Notes: a model not told the origin generated them from the sequence alone. DNA of 64,000 bases from CAZKEW01 sp964558915 (GCA_964558915.1 CAZLFV010000003.1:3306-67305), one strand, 5' to 3'. Positions 52,155 through 61,096 are shown, numbered from the stretch's first letter. Numbers and translations are program-made.

Positions 52155-52643
52155 TCAAGTAATGACTTTGTCGATGTCTTTTTCGGCGTAGTCCTCAAAC
52201 TGCAGGGCCAGCGTGTATTCACTCTGCAACATCAGGAAGTGACTTCTTTCCACTTTGCTAAGGTATGCTAAAACCTTTTTTTTCGAAGGCCCGACCTTTT
52301 TGGCCAGGGAAGCATAGAAGTTCTGGGCTGATTTCTCTGCGATCATAGCCTGGTAGAGGATTTCAGCCAGCGTAGAGGACGGCCTGAGTCGGACAGAAGG
52401 AAGAAGGCGCTCGTCCACACTATCAGGAACTTGGATCGTCTGTCCAGGATAAAGAGTGTTGAACAGATTCTCCAGCATAGACTTGTGCTTTTTTTCCTCA
52501 AAGGCCAGGACCCGGAACTTCTCTTTTAGCAAAAGATTTTTAACTCTGTTCGATAACTTGGTGTAGAGTTTGTTGGCATCAATCTCCGCCTGGACGGCAT
52601 ATCCCAGGAGCTTTTTGACAGGCTCTCTGGCGATACTAACCAT
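52155..52643 (-). CDS. ferritin-like/rubrerythrin-related di-iron protein
   Basis: 162 residues from ATG 52643, which follows AAAGGAG. AEIDANKLYTKLS, EEKKHKSMLENLF, AEKSAQNFYA and VERSHFLML give a di-iron four-helix pattern. Paralogue of the gene at 45968-46477; the two share spacing but differ in most residues. It stands alone between rtcB and polX, with its own promoter. Confidence 0.78.
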   Translation of the reverse strand: MVSIAREPVKKLLGYAVQAEIDANKLYTKLSNRVKNLLLKEKFRVLAFEEKKHKSMLENLFNTLYPGQTIQVPDSVDERLLPSVRLRPSSTLAEILYQAMIAEKSAQNFYASLAKKVGPSKKKVLAYLSKVERSHFLMLQSEYTLALQFEDYAEKDIDKVIT

Positions 52644-52669
52644 GTTGTCTTCTCCTTTCAAGACACATC

Positions 52670-52698
52670 AGGATACACTACTCCCGGAAATCTTTCAA
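52670..52698 (-). promoter_or_regulatory. candidate promoter for the ferritin-like gene
   Basis: Reverse strand TTGAAA (52698-52693), 17-base spacer and TATCCT (52675-52670), about 27 bases before the start codon. Confidence 0.45.
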
Positions 52699-52719
52699 AT
52701 TGTGTCATCACGCCCCAGC

Positions 52720-54426
52720 CTACTTCAGTTTTTTCTGAAGCCGACTCAAGGTCAAGCAGTTAAGGATATCTTTCTTTTCCAGCCAGGCGCGCCGGGCGAT
52801 GCCAACGCCAAACCTCATCATCTGAAGCCCGGCGGCGTGATGGGTATCCGTTCCGAGCGCAATCTTGAGGCCCATATCCTTGGCTTTTTTGAGGTAGAAT
52901 TCGTTGAGGTCCAGGCGGTCATAAAAGGCATTGAGCTCCACGGCCGTGCCCGTCCGGCGGGCTCCCTCGAGCACGGCGTCCAGGTCGACATCATATCCCT
53001 CCCGGCCGGAGATGAGGCGTCCCGATGGATGCCCGATTATATCGACATGCGGGTTCTCCACGGCTTTGAGAATCCTCGCGGTCACGTTTTTTTTGAACCC
53101 CGAATGGATCGAGGCCACGACTACATCCAGCTTTGCCAGGAGCTCATCGGGACAATCCACCCGGCCGTCGCCGAGAATATCCGCTTCAACCCCGGCGAGG
53201 AGGCGAAATCCCTTGGAACGCTGGTTGATCTTCTCGACCTCTTTGATTTGTCGGTGAAGCTGCTCAGGAGTGAGACCGCGGGCGTAGCGGGCTGCCTCAG
53301 AATGGTCGCAGACGGCGATATAATCATAATTCAGACGCCGGCCCAATTCCGCCAGCTCGGCGAGCCCGACATACCCGTCGCTCCAGTCCGAATGAACATG
53401 GAGGTCTCCCTTGATGTCCCTGGCTTCGACCACATAAGGGAGCCGGCCCCCCAGGGCCAGCTCAATCTCGCCGCGGTCTTCCCTGAGCTCGGCCGGGATG
53501 AATGGAAGGCCCAGGGCGGCATAGACTTCCTCTTCCGTTCGTCCGGCAATCTTTTTTTCGCCTCGAAAAACTCCGTATTCAGAGATTTTGAGGCCTTTGT
53601 CCTTGGCCATGCCCCTGAGTTTGATGTTATGGGCCTTTGAGCCCGTAAAATATTGAAGAGCCGCTCCGAACTCCGATTCAGCAACGATCCTCAGGTCGAC
53701 TTGGCGCTCCCCGGTTTCCGCTGCGATTATTGCCGAACCTTTGGTTACACCCTCAGCCAGGACGCGTTTGATTTTGGGGTAGCGGGTGAAATATCGGATG
53801 ATCGATGCCCCGTCCTTGCCGCTGGCCAGGATGTCGATGTCTCCGACGGTCTCTCTCATCCGGCGGAGCGATCCCGCCGTCGAAATTTGTCCCAGGCCGG
53901 GAGCCCCCCGCAGATAATCGATGACTTCGTCGGCCACGGCCGCGGCTTCGCCGAGCGAAATGCGTTCATGAGCTTTTTCGAGGAGTTCAATGCCCTTTCT
54001 AATGTTCTCGACCTTTTTTTCGCCCATGCCAAAGAGCGAGGCCAGCGAACCGTCAGCGATCACATTCTTCAGGTCCGCGAGGTTCTTGACCCCGAGCTCC
54101 TGGTGGGCCAGGTGGATCGTCTTGGCGCCCATATTGGGAATTTCCAGAAGGTCAAGAAGGGTCTCGGGGATCCCTGAAAGAGCCTCCTGGTATTTTTTCA
54201 TTTTGCCCGTTTGGATGTACTCCTCGATCTTGGCGGCGATTCCGCTGCCGACGCCGGGGATCTCTTGGAGCTTTTTTTCACGGGCCACGGCTTCGATGTC
54301 CTCAGCCAAATCCTCCAGGATCCGGGCCGCCTTCCGGTAAGCCAGGACTTTGAACCCAACTTCCCCTTTAATCTCCAGGGCATCGGCGATCTTGGAAAAT
54401 AGGGCAGCGATTTCCTTGTTTTTCAT
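52720..54426 (-). CDS. polX: DNA polymerase/3'-5' exonuclease PolX
   Basis: 568 residues. Helix-hairpin-helix modules (IPGVGSGIA near 56, IPNMGAKT near 96), the polymerase X palm with Asp196 and Asp198 (GDIDIL) and the third Asp in RQVDLRIV, and a C-terminal PHP nuclease domain (GDLHVHSDWSDG, AVCDHSE, GVEADI, GTDTHH). It acts in gap filling and base-excision repair. Divergent from the ThyX-like gene with a 117-base intergenic region. Confidence 0.95.
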   Translation of the reverse strand: MKNKEIAALFSKIADALEIKGEVGFKVLAYRKAARILEDLAEDIEAVAREKKLQEIPGVGSGIAAKIEEYIQTGKMKKYQEALSGIPETLLDLLEIPNMGAKTIHLAHQELGVKNLADLKNVIADGSLASLFGMGEKKVENIRKGIELLEKAHERISLGEAAAVADEVIDYLRGAPGLGQISTAGSLRRMRETVGDIDILASGKDGASIIRYFTRYPKIKRVLAEGVTKGSAIIAAETGERQVDLRIVAESEFGAALQYFTGSKAHNIKLRGMAKDKGLKISEYGVFRGEKKIAGRTEEEVYAALGLPFIPAELREDRGEIELALGGRLPYVVEARDIKGDLHVHSDWSDGYVGLAELAELGRRLNYDYIAVCDHSEAARYARGLTPEQLHRQIKEVEKINQRSKGFRLLAGVEADILGDGRVDCPDELLAKLDVVVASIHSGFKKNVTARILKAVENPHVDIIGHPSGRLISGREGYDVDLDAVLEGARRTGTAVELNAFYDRLDLNEFYLKKAKDMGLKIALGTDTHHAAGLQMMRFGVGIARRAWLEKKDILNCLTLSRLQKKLK

Positions 54427-54543
54427 CTCCCTGTGTGATCTCTAATTTACCATATTATATATAGAGAGGGAGGTCAAAACAATTTGTCCTGCCATGTGGA
54501 CCCTGTTGACATTTCGAACGGCTACTTTTATCGTAGAAAAATC

Positions 54544-56049
54544 ATGAAAGTCCTCCTGGCCGGGTACAATGTCGACCGGGATGTTATTGAAGACCTGAAG
54601 CGTCATACGCCGCCAAGGGACGACGTCACCCCCGAGACCCTTTCGGCCTCTTATGCCCGCATCTCGCGCGACCCGCGGCCAGTGGACGAGCTGCGGGCGG
54701 CGGCCCGGCGAGAGGTGGAAAGGGCCCGCCGCTCCAACCAGACGATTATCTTCAAAATGGGACATCATTCGGTCGCCGAGCATGCCATCTTCAACTTTGA
54801 TATTATTGGCGTCAGTCGCCTTGCGGTTGAGGAGATCGAGAAGTTTCGCCTCTGTTCGTATACGGAAAAATCCCAGCGGTATATTCGTCTGGGGGACGAT
54901 TTTGTCCTGCCCAAAGAGGTCAAGAACGCGGGGCTCGAGGACGTTTTTCTCAAGACCATCAGGGCCCAGAATGCGCTCTATCATAGGCTTTATGAAAAGC
55001 TCCGGCCGTTCCTTTTTAATAAATACAAGAAAATCGCCCAAAATCCCCAGAATCATCCTGTCCTGGATGGCTGGGCCAAAGAGGATGCCCGGTATATTGT
55101 CAGCCTGGCCACCCAGGGCCAGCTGGGAATGACCATCAACGCTCGCAACCTCGAGCTTCTGATTCGCCGCTTTGCGGCCAAGAAGCTGGCCGAAATCAAA
55201 GAGCTCAACGCCAAAATCTACGCCCGAGCCAAAGACGTCGCGCCTTCGATTATCCTTTTTACAGAAGCCAGCGATTTTGACGCTAAGGCTTACGCCGATG
55301 TCGCGACCGCTGTCAGCTTACTGTTGGGGAAAAGCAAAGGGAAATCATTCGCCTGGGAGAAGGATCGTGCGGCTGTCCGATTAGTTGATTACACCCCGGG
55401 TGGAGATGACAGAATCCTCGCCGCCCTCCTTCATTCCTCAAGCTCTCTACCCTATGTGCGCTGCTTCGACAGGATGAGGACGTTGACGGCAAGAAAGAAA
55501 AAGGAAATTATAAAAACGGCTTTGCGGCGCATGGAATTCTATGATTTTCCGCTCCGGGAGTTCGAGTATGCCGACCTGACGTTTGCGCTCATTGTCTCGG
55601 CTTCCTCCTTCGCCCAGATCAAGCGTCACCGCATGGCCACTTTGACCTGCCAGGACTACGACCCGGCGCTGGGCGTGACTATCCCGCCTTCTGTGGAGGA
55701 GATTGGGGCCCGCTCTGAGTTCATGGAGGTCATCGAAAGGACGAATGAAACCTACGCCCGGTTGAAAAATGAAGTCGCTGAGGCCTCCGCCTATGTTTTA
55801 ACCAACGCGCACCGCCGGAGAGTTCTGCTCAAGGTAAATGCGCGGGAGCTTTACCATGTCTCGCGGTTGCGCCAGGATCCCACGGCGCAGTGGGATATCC
55901 GCCAGACTGTCGGCCGGATGGCGGAATTGGCCAGGAAGGTAATGCCCCTGAGCTTTCTCCTCCTCGGCGGTAAAGAGGATTATCCGGAGCTCTATAAAGA
56001 CGTCTTCGGAAAAGATCCCAAGTTTTTCCCTCCTCGTTACCTAAAATAG
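54544..56049 (+). CDS. tandem ThyX-like flavin-dependent thymidylate synthase homologue
   Basis: 501 residues from ATG 54544; a TTG 60 bases earlier adds 20 unlike residues. Two ThyX-type domains lie in tandem. The first (about 1-240) has HHSVAEH and a motif at 100-113 (KFRLCSYTEKSQRY) that keeps the S-x-x-E-x-S-x-R-Y part of RHRxxSxNExSxRY but not its RHR. The second (about 270-501) keeps RHR at 361-363 but then reads MATLTCQDYD. ThyX active sites are built at subunit interfaces, so the two halves might complement each other. It could be a true synthase or a divergent flavoenzyme. Confidence 0.8.
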   Translation: MKVLLAGYNVDRDVIEDLKRHTPPRDDVTPETLSASYARISRDPRPVDELRAAARREVERARRSNQTIIFKMGHHSVAEHAIFNFDIIGVSRLAVEEIEKFRLCSYTEKSQRYIRLGDDFVLPKEVKNAGLEDVFLKTIRAQNALYHRLYEKLRPFLFNKYKKIAQNPQNHPVLDGWAKEDARYIVSLATQGQLGMTINARNLELLIRRFAAKKLAEIKELNAKIYARAKDVAPSIILFTEASDFDAKAYADVATAVSLLLGKSKGKSFAWEKDRAAVRLVDYTPGGDDRILAALLHSSSSLPYVRCFDRMRTLTARKKKEIIKTALRRMEFYDFPLREFEYADLTFALIVSASSFAQIKRHRMATLTCQDYDPALGVTIPPSVEEIGARSEFMEVIERTNETYARLKNEVAEASAYVLTNAHRRRVLLKVNARELYHVSRLRQDPTAQWDIRQTVGRMAELARKVMPLSFLLLGGKEDYPELYKDVFGKDPKFFPPRYLK

Positions 56050-56085
56050 CTTTAACACCAAATTATGGGATCGTCCTTTGACGCT

Positions 56086-56664
56086 TTATTTACCTTGTTT
56101 TTTGTCTTTCTTAAATTCCAGGTTACAAAAAATGTCCTGGTTGATGTCTTTTGTTTCCTGTGAGGAGGGGACTATGTCAAGGGGAATTTCAATCTGGACT
56201 TCACGAGGCGGAAAACAGGTGACGCTATTACAAGCCTGATAGGTCAATTTCCCCTTGAGTTTCTGGGACCCGAGCGGCAATTCTTTTCTGGCCTGGACGA
56301 GGACACCTATAATAACGGTTCCTTCATAGACGACAAGCTCGGATTCAGAATAACTGAACCGGGCTGATCTCGGAGCTGGATAGAGATATTCCTCAATTCG
56401 CAGGCTTGGTTGATTTTCTAGGAGAAGTTCGGTCGGGATAAGATAGGGATCGGCGATTTTGTTTCCGTTGATGTGATATCCCGGCGCAATGCTCACGCGG
56501 ATAGCGACCTTGAACGAATCACCCGGACGGATTTTGTCCCTCGAGATGAAAGAAGTCGCTTTAACGAAAGAATCATCAGCAGCTGAACAGAGAATACAGA
56601 GCAAAAAAAACCAGGTGAAGAAAACAAAAATAACAATTGCGGATCGAGGGGATAGGCTTCGCAT
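56086..56664 (-). CDS. secreted DsbD N-terminal-like thiol domain
   Basis: 192 residues. Signal peptide about 1-30 (FFTWFFLLCILCSAADD), then one beta-sandwich domain with PGYHINGNKIADPYLIPTEL and the reactive pair YQACNSVTCFPP (C-x4-C). That is the alpha domain of DsbD, which hands electrons to periplasmic thiol proteins. The membrane part and C-terminal thioredoxin of full DsbD are missing. Close TlpA-type genes could be its partners. Confidence 0.8.
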   Translation of the reverse strand: MRSLSPRSAIVIFVFFTWFFLLCILCSAADDSFVKATSFISRDKIRPGDSFKVAIRVSIAPGYHINGNKIADPYLIPTELLLENQPSLRIEEYLYPAPRSARFSYSESELVVYEGTVIIGVLVQARKELPLGSQKLKGKLTYQACNSVTCFPPREVQIEIPLDIVPSSQETKDINQDIFCNLEFKKDKKQGK

Positions 56665-56737
56665 TTTCGGAGCAAGGTTTTACGTTAAGTGAGGGGTCAA
56701 TTTTTGTCAAGCTAGGGCATGCGCATGTCGATCTGCC

Positions 56738-56767
56738 TTGACATTAGCAATCTGGCAACTATATATT
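56738..56767 (+). promoter_or_regulatory. strong promoter for the TlpA-barrel gene
   Basis: TTGACA (56738-56743), 18-base spacer and TATATT (56762-56767). The start codon is at 56934, so the leader would be about 160 bases. Confidence 0.72.
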
Positions 56768-56773
56768 TTGGGC

Positions 56774-56933
56774 AGACCGGCAACCCGGTTTGAGGGGTGT
56801 AGGTACCCGGTTGAGCGAAACTTCTGAAGGGAGTTCCCACCTGGTGTCTCGGCCAGACAAGGACAATAATCCCCCCTGGAGAACTCCAAGACAGAGATAG
56901 AGCTGATAGGTCGAAGACCTGGGACCGGATAAA
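56774..56933 (+). promoter_or_regulatory. long, possibly structured 5' leader
   Basis: The leader has GGAGTTC (56830-56836) able to pair with GAACTCC (56881-56887), enclosing a smaller CTGG/CCAG hairpin (56841-56856), and a CCGG-rich part before it. No known riboswitch class matched by eye. The SD before the GTG start is weak, which would fit regulation by folding. Confidence 0.35.
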
Positions 56934-58889
56934 GTGACGAAATCCGTTGCCACGATTCCATGGCTCTTTGCGTGCCTGAGTTCCCTTTTTTGCTTGTTGG
57001 CGCAGGCCCAGCAGGCCATCGATTTCACTCTTAAAGACCTCTCGGGTCATTCGCAAAGGCTAGGCGACAACTATTCTAAAGGCCCGGTCCTTCTCAATTT
57101 TTGGGCGACCTGGTGTGTTCCCTGCGCCAAGGAACTCCCCCATCTCGAGAAGCTTTATGATCGGTTTCAGGAAAGGGGCCTCCGGATTCTTGCCGTAAAC
57201 GTGGACGCGCCGGACAGGCTGGCCCTGGTCTCCAATTTCATCAGCCGGTACGGATACACCTTTCCTGTGCTCCTGGACACAGAATCAAAGGTTGTCTCGC
57301 TTTACAATCCCAGCCTGGTTCTTCCTTATACGGTGCTTGTAGACAGAAGCGGCAGAATCCGCTATGCCCATGAAGGGTATAGCCCCGGCGACGAAAAATT
57401 ATTGGAGGAAGAGATCCTCCGAGTTTTGGCTGAGCCGGAAATTAAACCCAAGGCTAAAGTCGCTCTCCATGCCAACGAATCTTTTCTCCTCCGGCTGCTG
57501 AATGAGGAGTCTGAAGTAAATAGGCGTCATGGAGAATTTTCCGAGATCATTAATCAACTCGACCTGACAGTTTCGGGACGCGGAATACTAGTGAGCGCCC
57601 GCCTGGATTCAAACGTGGGCTTCTCACCGTCGCAACAGCAGACACGCCTGGCCAAACGCTTTGCCGAGTACTCCAGCGGGGGTTTCCGGGCGAGGGCAGG
57701 CGATTATTATCATTCCCTGGGCCGAGGGCTTGTTTTGAGCGTACTCAAGGTTTTTGAGGAGGAAGGTCTGGAGTATGTCATTGATACGACGATTGACGGA
57801 GGCCTGGTTTCCGTTGACACCGGTCGCCTATCAGCCCAGGTCTTTGGCGGATGGGTTGACCGGCCGGAAGATATTAGTGTAAAGGACAAAACGGTGGGTG
57901 GAACTGCGGGCTTCCGGCTTCAGAAACTGGGGAGAGTTGTATTTAATTATATTTATGCCGACCTTAAGCCAGGATCCGAGTTTGGAAACAGGAATGTCAA
58001 CCAGGGATCTCTGGCCCTGGATATGGCTAATCTCGGAGGCAAAGCCAAGGTTTATGGCGAGTTCTCGCTCCTCAGGCGCTGGGCTTATGAGGCCAGCGCT
58101 CCGATCGACGGGCACGGCCTCTATCTGGAGTCCGGACTTCACCTGGGGGATTTTTCCCTCCTTCTCGAGGGCAAAGACTATAAGGAACTCAATTTCGAGT
58201 ACAGCCGGCCACCCGTCCTTGAAAGCGAGGAGCTCGATATCCTGGCTGACCAGTTCGATACGGATCGCACAGATATACTTGGAATTTCTGCTCGGCTGAG
58301 TTGGTTTTTGCCCGGCTCGGCGACTCTTTTCTACGGAAAAGTTCTCTATGTCAGAGACAACCCAGAACAGCATCCCATTTATGGAGCTTACGACCGCGAA
58401 ATTTGGCATCTGTTTGCCGGCGTTGAGAAGAAATTCCAAAATGCGGGCTACCTGAACGGACTGGTCGGATGGAGAGAGGAGAGCGATACGTCCATCGCCT
58501 TTTTGGCCACAGACGGACGGACATTTCACGATCAGCTCAATGCCAGCTGGCCGCTTGCCCGAACGCTGAGCTTGGAGGCAGACTGGAAACACAAGGCCTT
58601 TGATGGTCAGTATTATGATTACTATGAAATAAGGTCCTATCTCTCTCTTCATAAATCCCCGCGCTGGGTGCTCACCCTTTTTTTTGAGAGGACCACTGAC
58701 CCGGTGATCGTCTTTTTCGCAAATAAAAAAAATTGGTGGGCCGGCCAGATCGAAGTCAAGCTCGCCGGCGCTTATTCATTGCGGCTGTTTGTGGGTTCGA
58801 CCAAAGGATCGACAAAATGCGCCGGCGGCGTTTGCCAAGTTTTTCCCCCTTTCGAGGGCGTTCGATTGGAAGCGATTCTGCGTTTTTAG
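56934..58889 (+). CDS. secreted TlpA-like thioredoxin fused to a beta-barrel domain
   Basis: 651 residues, GTG start. Signal peptide about 1-27 (LLAQAQQ). A TlpA/redoxin domain (about 28-170) carries the active site Cys61-Val-Pro-Cys64 in WATWCVPC. From about 200 to the end the sequence is strand-rich with many aromatic and charged residues and ends in Phe (LEAILRF), as outer-membrane barrels do. It recalls DUF6029-type barrels found near redox genes. Such a fusion would place a thiol-disulfide domain at the periplasmic mouth of an outer-membrane channel. The last 4 bases overlap the convergent TlpA gene. Confidence 0.75.
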   Translation: MTKSVATIPWLFACLSSLFCLLAQAQQAIDFTLKDLSGHSQRLGDNYSKGPVLLNFWATWCVPCAKELPHLEKLYDRFQERGLRILAVNVDAPDRLALVSNFISRYGYTFPVLLDTESKVVSLYNPSLVLPYTVLVDRSGRIRYAHEGYSPGDEKLLEEEILRVLAEPEIKPKAKVALHANESFLLRLLNEESEVNRRHGEFSEIINQLDLTVSGRGILVSARLDSNVGFSPSQQQTRLAKRFAEYSSGGFRARAGDYYHSLGRGLVLSVLKVFEEEGLEYVIDTTIDGGLVSVDTGRLSAQVFGGWVDRPEDISVKDKTVGGTAGFRLQKLGRVVFNYIYADLKPGSEFGNRNVNQGSLALDMANLGGKAKVYGEFSLLRRWAYEASAPIDGHGLYLESGLHLGDFSLLLEGKDYKELNFEYSRPPVLESEELDILADQFDTDRTDILGISARLSWFLPGSATLFYGKVLYVRDNPEQHPIYGAYDREIWHLFAGVEKKFQNAGYLNGLVGWREESDTSIAFLATDGRTFHDQLNASWPLARTLSLEADWKHKAFDGQYYDYYEIRSYLSLHKSPRWVLTLFFERTTDPVIVFFANKKNWWAGQIEVKLAGAYSLRLFVGSTKGSTKCAGGVCQVFPPFEGVRLEAILRF

Positions 58890-59413
58890 AGATATTTCTC
58901 GATTTGGCTGATGATGGAGGATTCATCATAGCCAGCTTCCTTGTACCGGATTGTCATCTTCCGGTCGAGGATAATGTTGAGAGGAACATAACCCTCTCCG
59001 TAGATATTCCACAGCGTTTGGGAATTATCGTCCAGCACGGGAAAGGTCAATTTGTACTGGCTTGCCCAATCTGCTGGAGAGCCGCTAATGAGGAGAGTGA
59101 TGATTTGAAAGCCCCTAGCTTTATAGTTCTGAAATAGGGCCTCGAGATGCCCGGCTTCCTCCCGGCAAGGGCCGCACCAGTCGGCTGAAAAATTAATGAG
59201 GATGACCTTTCCGTAATATTGGTAGAGGCTTATTGTCTGCCCGCGCTGATCTATGGCAGAAAAATCGGCCGCGGTGTCACCAACCTTGGAACCATAGGAC
59301 GGAGGCGGAGGCGACGGAGGGGAGGGGCTCGTTGGGCTCTCCTTCTTGCAGGCGGTGAAAAAGCTCACGGCGAGAAACGTGACCATGAGAATGATTGCTG
59401 CCCTAAATCTCAC
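58886..59413 (-). CDS. TlpA-family thiol-disulfide lipoprotein
   Basis: 175 residues. Lipoprotein signal ending FFTAC (Cys22), a Pro/Ser-rich tether (PTSPSPPSPPPP), then a TlpA/AhpC-type thioredoxin domain with active site DWCGPC and the cis-Pro region GEGYVPLNIILD. It reduces or oxidises disulfides at the membrane surface. It ends inside the convergent TlpA-barrel gene. Confidence 0.92.
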   Translation of the reverse strand: MRFRAAIILMVTFLAVSFFTACKKESPTSPSPPSPPPPSYGSKVGDTAADFSAIDQRGQTISLYQYYGKVILINFSADWCGPCREEAGHLEALFQNYKARGFQIITLLISGSPADWASQYKLTFPVLDDNSQTLWNIYGEGYVPLNIILDRKMTIRYKEAGYDESSIISQIEKYL

Positions 59414-59452
59414 GCTTTCACCCTAATACTTGGCTGCTGACAAGTCGAATTA

Positions 59453-59482
59453 ACTATACTCTTATAAGTAAACTCTTGTCAA
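59453..59482 (-). promoter_or_regulatory. promoter for the TlpA lipoprotein gene
   Basis: Reverse strand TTGACA (59482-59477), 18-base spacer and TATAGT (59458-59453), 39 bases before the start codon. Confidence 0.7.
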
Positions 59483-59602
59483 TTTTCTATTGAATTTGCG
59501 AAGCAATTTCGCGTGGGATCATGGAAAGCTGTCCGAGCCAGAAGTGCCGCTTTTTGCTATTTCTGATGGGCCGGATGTTTGGGCAGCTTGTTTTGCGCTT
59601 TC

Positions 59603-61018
59603 CTAAAACGGACCCCATTTCATCAAGATAGGAGGGATGAGCGCGATTAAGCTGAAGACGATCAGGATCAGCATGAGCGGGACAAACCATTTGGCCCATT
59701 TTTCCCAGGGAATCTTAGCGACGCCGAGCACCCCCATCGTGACCGCCGAAGTCGGGAGGATCGGGTTGATCACTTCGCATAGCTGGAAAGCGAGCACCAT
59801 GGTCTGCCTAGTGATCCCCACAAGATCGCTCAAAGGAGCCATAATGGGCATGGTCAGAGCGGCCTGGGCTGTCCCGGAATGGATGAAGAAATTGATGATC
59901 CCCTGGGTCAAGAACATCATTTGAGCCGTGATGATCCCGGGAACGGCTGAAATCAGGCCCGCCGCAGAATGCAAGACTGTGTCAAGGACTACGGCCTCCT
60001 TCAAGATGATCAGAATGGCCCGGCCTCCGGCAATGATGAACGTCACGTTGAGGACATCTTTGGCCCCGGAGACAAAACTCACGGCCATTTCCGAAGGCTG
60101 AATCCGGGCGGCGATTCCGGAGACCAGGCCGATTCCCAGAAAAAGAGCGGCGATTTCTTCCATGTACCAGCCCTTGGCCATGATGCCGTAGACGAGCAGT
60201 ATGACTCCGCCGAACAGGATGAGCAGGGTGATTTTCTGGCTGAGGCCCCAAGGAACTTGCTTGGAAGGGTCGTCTGAAAGAACGTAACCCCGGGCCTTGT
60301 CGATCTCGTAGACCAGGCTTTTTTCCGGATTCTTTTTTATTTTATGGGCATAGACCATCACAAAGACGATGGCGACAATCGTAGCGATCACCCAGAGGAC
60401 CAGCCGGTAGCCCAGGCCTGAATAGAGCGGAAGGTCGGCGAGCCCCTGAGCGATCCCGACCGTAAAAGGATTGAAAAAGGCGGCGGAAAAACCGACTGCC
60501 GAGGCGAGGAACACCAAGGCCACGCCGACGATCGAATCATACCCGAGCGAGAGCGCAAACGGAATGAAAATGAGGACGAAGGGAATGGATTCCTCGGCCA
60601 TCCCGTAGATCCCGCCGGCTAGGGAAAAGACGATCATCAGCACCGGGATCACGAATTTCTGCGTCCCAGGCTTCCGGGAGAAAAACCGGGCCAGCTTTTG
60701 AATGCCAGCGTCAATGGCGCCCGTTTTGCCGAGGATGCCGAAGACGCCGCCGAAAACAAGGATGAGGAAGATGATCAAAGCGCCGTCCTGGAACCCGCGG
60801 ATCGGCGCAATCAGGAGCCATTCCGGCCCCAGGAACTTTTTGGCCGTGGTGGCATATGTCCCTGGAACGGTGATCAGCTTGGTCTGCCCCTGGATGGATT
60901 TTTCGGCTCGCTGGTACTGGCCGGAAGGGACCACAAGACTCAGAAGATAGACAGCGATGACCAGGGCATAAATCAGGACGAGAGTGTGAGGGAGTTTGAA
61001 CGCAATGCCTTTTTTCAT
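59603..61018 (-). CDS. YfcC-family membrane carrier
   Basis: 471 residues with about 12 membrane helices. PHTLVLIYALVIAVYLLSLVVPSGQY at the start, AGGIYGMAEESIPFVLIFIPFALSLGYDS, SAAFFNPFTVGIAQGLADLPLYSG and INFFIHSGTAQAALTMPIMAPL are the hallmarks of the YfcC group within the C4-dicarboxylate/amino-acid carrier superfamily. Amino acids or peptides are the likely cargo, by family only. It stands as a single gene, 78 bases after the barrel gene upstream. Confidence 0.85.
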   Translation of the reverse strand: MKKGIAFKLPHTLVLIYALVIAVYLLSLVVPSGQYQRAEKSIQGQTKLITVPGTYATTAKKFLGPEWLLIAPIRGFQDGALIIFLILVFGGVFGILGKTGAIDAGIQKLARFFSRKPGTQKFVIPVLMIVFSLAGGIYGMAEESIPFVLIFIPFALSLGYDSIVGVALVFLASAVGFSAAFFNPFTVGIAQGLADLPLYSGLGYRLVLWVIATIVAIVFVMVYAHKIKKNPEKSLVYEIDKARGYVLSDDPSKQVPWGLSQKITLLILFGGVILLVYGIMAKGWYMEEIAALFLGIGLVSGIAARIQPSEMAVSFVSGAKDVLNVTFIIAGGRAILIILKEAVVLDTVLHSAAGLISAVPGIITAQMMFLTQGIINFFIHSGTAQAALTMPIMAPLSDLVGITRQTMVLAFQLCEVINPILPTSAVTMGVLGVAKIPWEKWAKWFVPLMLILIVFSLIALIPPILMKWGPF

Positions 61019-61096
61019 GATGGCCTGTCTCGAATTTTGGAAGGACCATTTTATCTTTTTATGAATTCGAAAGGAAGAGCCCGTTCGTGGGATGAT

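Noticed and set aside
54427..54543. TATATATAAT stretch as a bidirectional promoter between polX and the ThyX-like gene
   Set aside because: AT-rich -10-like words exist on both strands, but no -35 box lies at 16-18 bases from any of them.
56665..56710. Reverse-strand TTGACA before the DsbD-N-like gene as its promoter
   Set aside because: At 17 bases the -10 position reads TAACGT, a poor match; I could not support it.
56774..56933. Assignment of the long leader to a known riboswitch (c-di-GMP, cobalamin, ZTP)
   Set aside because: None of the conserved cores I know can be found; only generic stems are seen.
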